Source: Variovorax sp. JS1663 (lineage in GTDB: Bacteria > Pseudomonadota > Gammaproteobacteria > Burkholderiales > Burkholderiaceae_C). Taken from it: 64,000 nt of DNA. The stretch covers positions 1 through 64,000 of the forward strand of contig NZ_LYMK01000011.1 of NCBI RefSeq assembly GCF_002157355.1, given 5' to 3'. A program made the translations under genes and the position numbers. The notes below the pieces were generated by a model. That model did no database searches, was not told the DNA's origin, and was given only the letters and a program-made list of their open reading frames with translations. Positions 63,901-64,000 of this stretch are shown here, one piece after another; positions within the stretch are counted from its first letter, which is position 1, and each line of letters begins with the position of its first letter.

Positions 63901-64000
63901 GTGGAGAACTGCTTCTCCAGCGGCAGCGCCACCGAGGAGGCCATGGTGTCCGGGCTGGCGCCCGGCAGCTGCGCATTGACGTTGATGACCGGCGTGTTGT
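60957..64000 (-). CDS. RND multidrug efflux permease (MdtB/MdtC-like), 5' end outside window
   Basis: More than 1,000 residues are visible, and the frame runs off the right edge, where it reads NTPVINVNAQLPGASPDTM. It has the porter and docking domains of HAE1-type RND pumps, a GLVVDDAIVVLENIM helix with the paired Asp of proton relay, an acidic insert (VEDDEDEHHPEPG) in the central cytoplasmic loop and a C-terminal helix group ending near TLYITPAIYLAL. Only the first 30 or so residues are missing. It would pair with a periplasmic adaptor and outer-membrane channel outside the window. Confidence 0.93.
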   Translation of the reverse strand, partial: NTPVINVNAQLPGASPDTMASSVALPLEKQFSTIPGLSTISSVNTQGVSSITLEFVSSRDIDAAAVDVQAALLRAQRQLPVELTQMPSYRKVNPADAPVLFISMVSDSMNPAELNDYAENLISPTLSTIDGVAQVAVYGRKAFAVRIKADADLLNARNITLDELANAVRLANANTPVGVLDGPRQTLTIQANEQMLRAADFAKVIVGQRNGAPVRLDEVATIEDSFESVKTASSFNGRSSISLAVLRQPNANTVQVVDAVRALMPRFREELPQSVEINVTNDRSISIREAVHDVQLTLLGTVLLVVLVIFLFLHRVVATLIPAATIPISLIGAVALLYAFGYSLDNVSLLGITLAVGLVVDDAIVVLENIMRYVERGMEPMAAALRGAREVGFTIISISISLVAVFIPIFFMPGVIGLLFHEFAVVVGLAVMVSAVVSLTLVPMLASRLLRHQPREGGVVEDDEDEHHPEPGTAIGRVFERGYRWVHGSYMRTLDWTLRHRTVMLGVAASTFALTAWMFVTIPKGFFPEEDIGQIQITTEAAEDISFPAMKALQDRVSDALQADPSVDYVNSFIGVGGPTATQNAGRLFAVLKPRSERLPMPQVLEQLRKRFREIPGVAVYMQPVQNLRLGGRQSKARFQYTLQSVNAGAITEWADKLMERMRADPAFRDVTSDSQNRGLQATLQIDRDKAGVLGVAVGDLRTALYNAYGDRQIGSIYAPNNTYQVILSAADDDRRFEEDMSRLSVRNKAGQLVPLSAFSTVKRTVGPTSVNHQGQLQAVTVSFNLAPDTPLGNATARIDQFKTELKIPPSIITSYGGDAAVFQSSQASQAVLLVLAVLVIYVLLGVLYESYIHPLTILAGLPSAAVGALLSLKLFGFDLTLIATIGILLLIGIVKKNAIMMIDFALEAQRSQGMQPVAAIREACRLRFRPILMTTLAALMGALPLALGLGAGAELRQPLGVAVVGGLIFSQVITLYITPAIYLALDRYSGSGPMQELPGEERLPQQPAGHTA

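Noticed and set aside
1..64000. tRNA, rRNA, integrase or transposase genes that would mark a genomic island
   Set aside because: None could be recognised by reading either strand. The decay near 15-21 kb suggests accessory DNA, but no mobile-element gene or attachment repeat was found.

Overview
The window is GC-rich chromosomal DNA from what is most likely a betaproteobacterium of the Comamonadaceae (Variovorax/Acidovorax type). The evidence is the codon bias, the phasin, the acs-DUF485-actP operon, several LivFGHMK and Gsi-type transporters, GntR/FCD and LysR regulators, and a relic of a Comamonadaceae-style EAL-GGDEF protein. No rRNA, tRNA, CRISPR array or intact insertion sequence was seen. 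Both ends cut into or lie next to larger units: an RND pump runs off the right edge.

Region 1 (1-10.3 kb) is a signalling island. A soluble hybrid histidine kinase with four GAF and two receiver domains is transcribed leftward. Divergent from it runs a tight operon: STAS anti-anti-sigma protein, RsbW-type ATPase, coiled-coil protein, inner-membrane OmpA-like protein, Rab/Ras-like small GTPase, SpoIIE-type phosphatase and an orphan periplasmic binding protein. This looks like a partner-switching circuit joined to a GTPase and an envelope anchor, and is one of the best candidates for an undescribed system. Region 2 (10.4-15.1 kb) holds a shortened isoleucyl-tRNA synthetase paralogue that lacks the editing domain. 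It is preceded by a short leader ORF and an intrinsic terminator that look like an attenuator. An Old Yellow Enzyme gene and a divergent LysR regulator follow.

Region 3 (15.1-24.4 kb) is accessory DNA: a decayed EAL-GGDEF gene with a 9-bp tandem repeat, a lone VWA protein, small or remnant genes, a DUF4157 metallopeptidase-like protein overlapping an isoprenyl-synthase-fold protein, two Crp/Fnr-type regulators, a DUF1003 protein, a phasin and small hypotheticals. Region 4 (24.4-32.1 kb) is the acetate unit acs-DUF485-actP, extended by a cNMP/CBS/nucleotidyltransferase protein and a DEDDh exonuclease, followed by a divergent zinc alcohol dehydrogenase. Region 5 (32.1-35.7 kb) is a broken DASS transporter gene and a P2-type cation ATPase.

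Region 6 (35.8-45.1 kb) is a single-direction peptide-scavenging operon: RpiR regulator, isoaspartyl peptidase, Gsi-type dipeptide ABC transporter, DmpA-type aminopeptidase and DppA-type D-aminopeptidase. Region 7 (45.1-59.5 kb) is a leftward catabolic cluster, with its GntR regulator pointing the other way. It encodes a CoA-transferase, a crotonase-fold protein, a SnoaL-like protein, an aldehyde dehydrogenase, a fumarylacetoacetase-family hydrolase, a LivFGHMK transporter with an embedded extradiol dioxygenase, two tandem quinone oxidoreductases, a DECR-like SDR and a rutE remnant. It reads as meta-cleavage catabolism of an unidentified aromatic or related acid. Region 8 (59.5-64 kb) has a LysR regulator divergent from a VOC protein, then the partial RND efflux pump.
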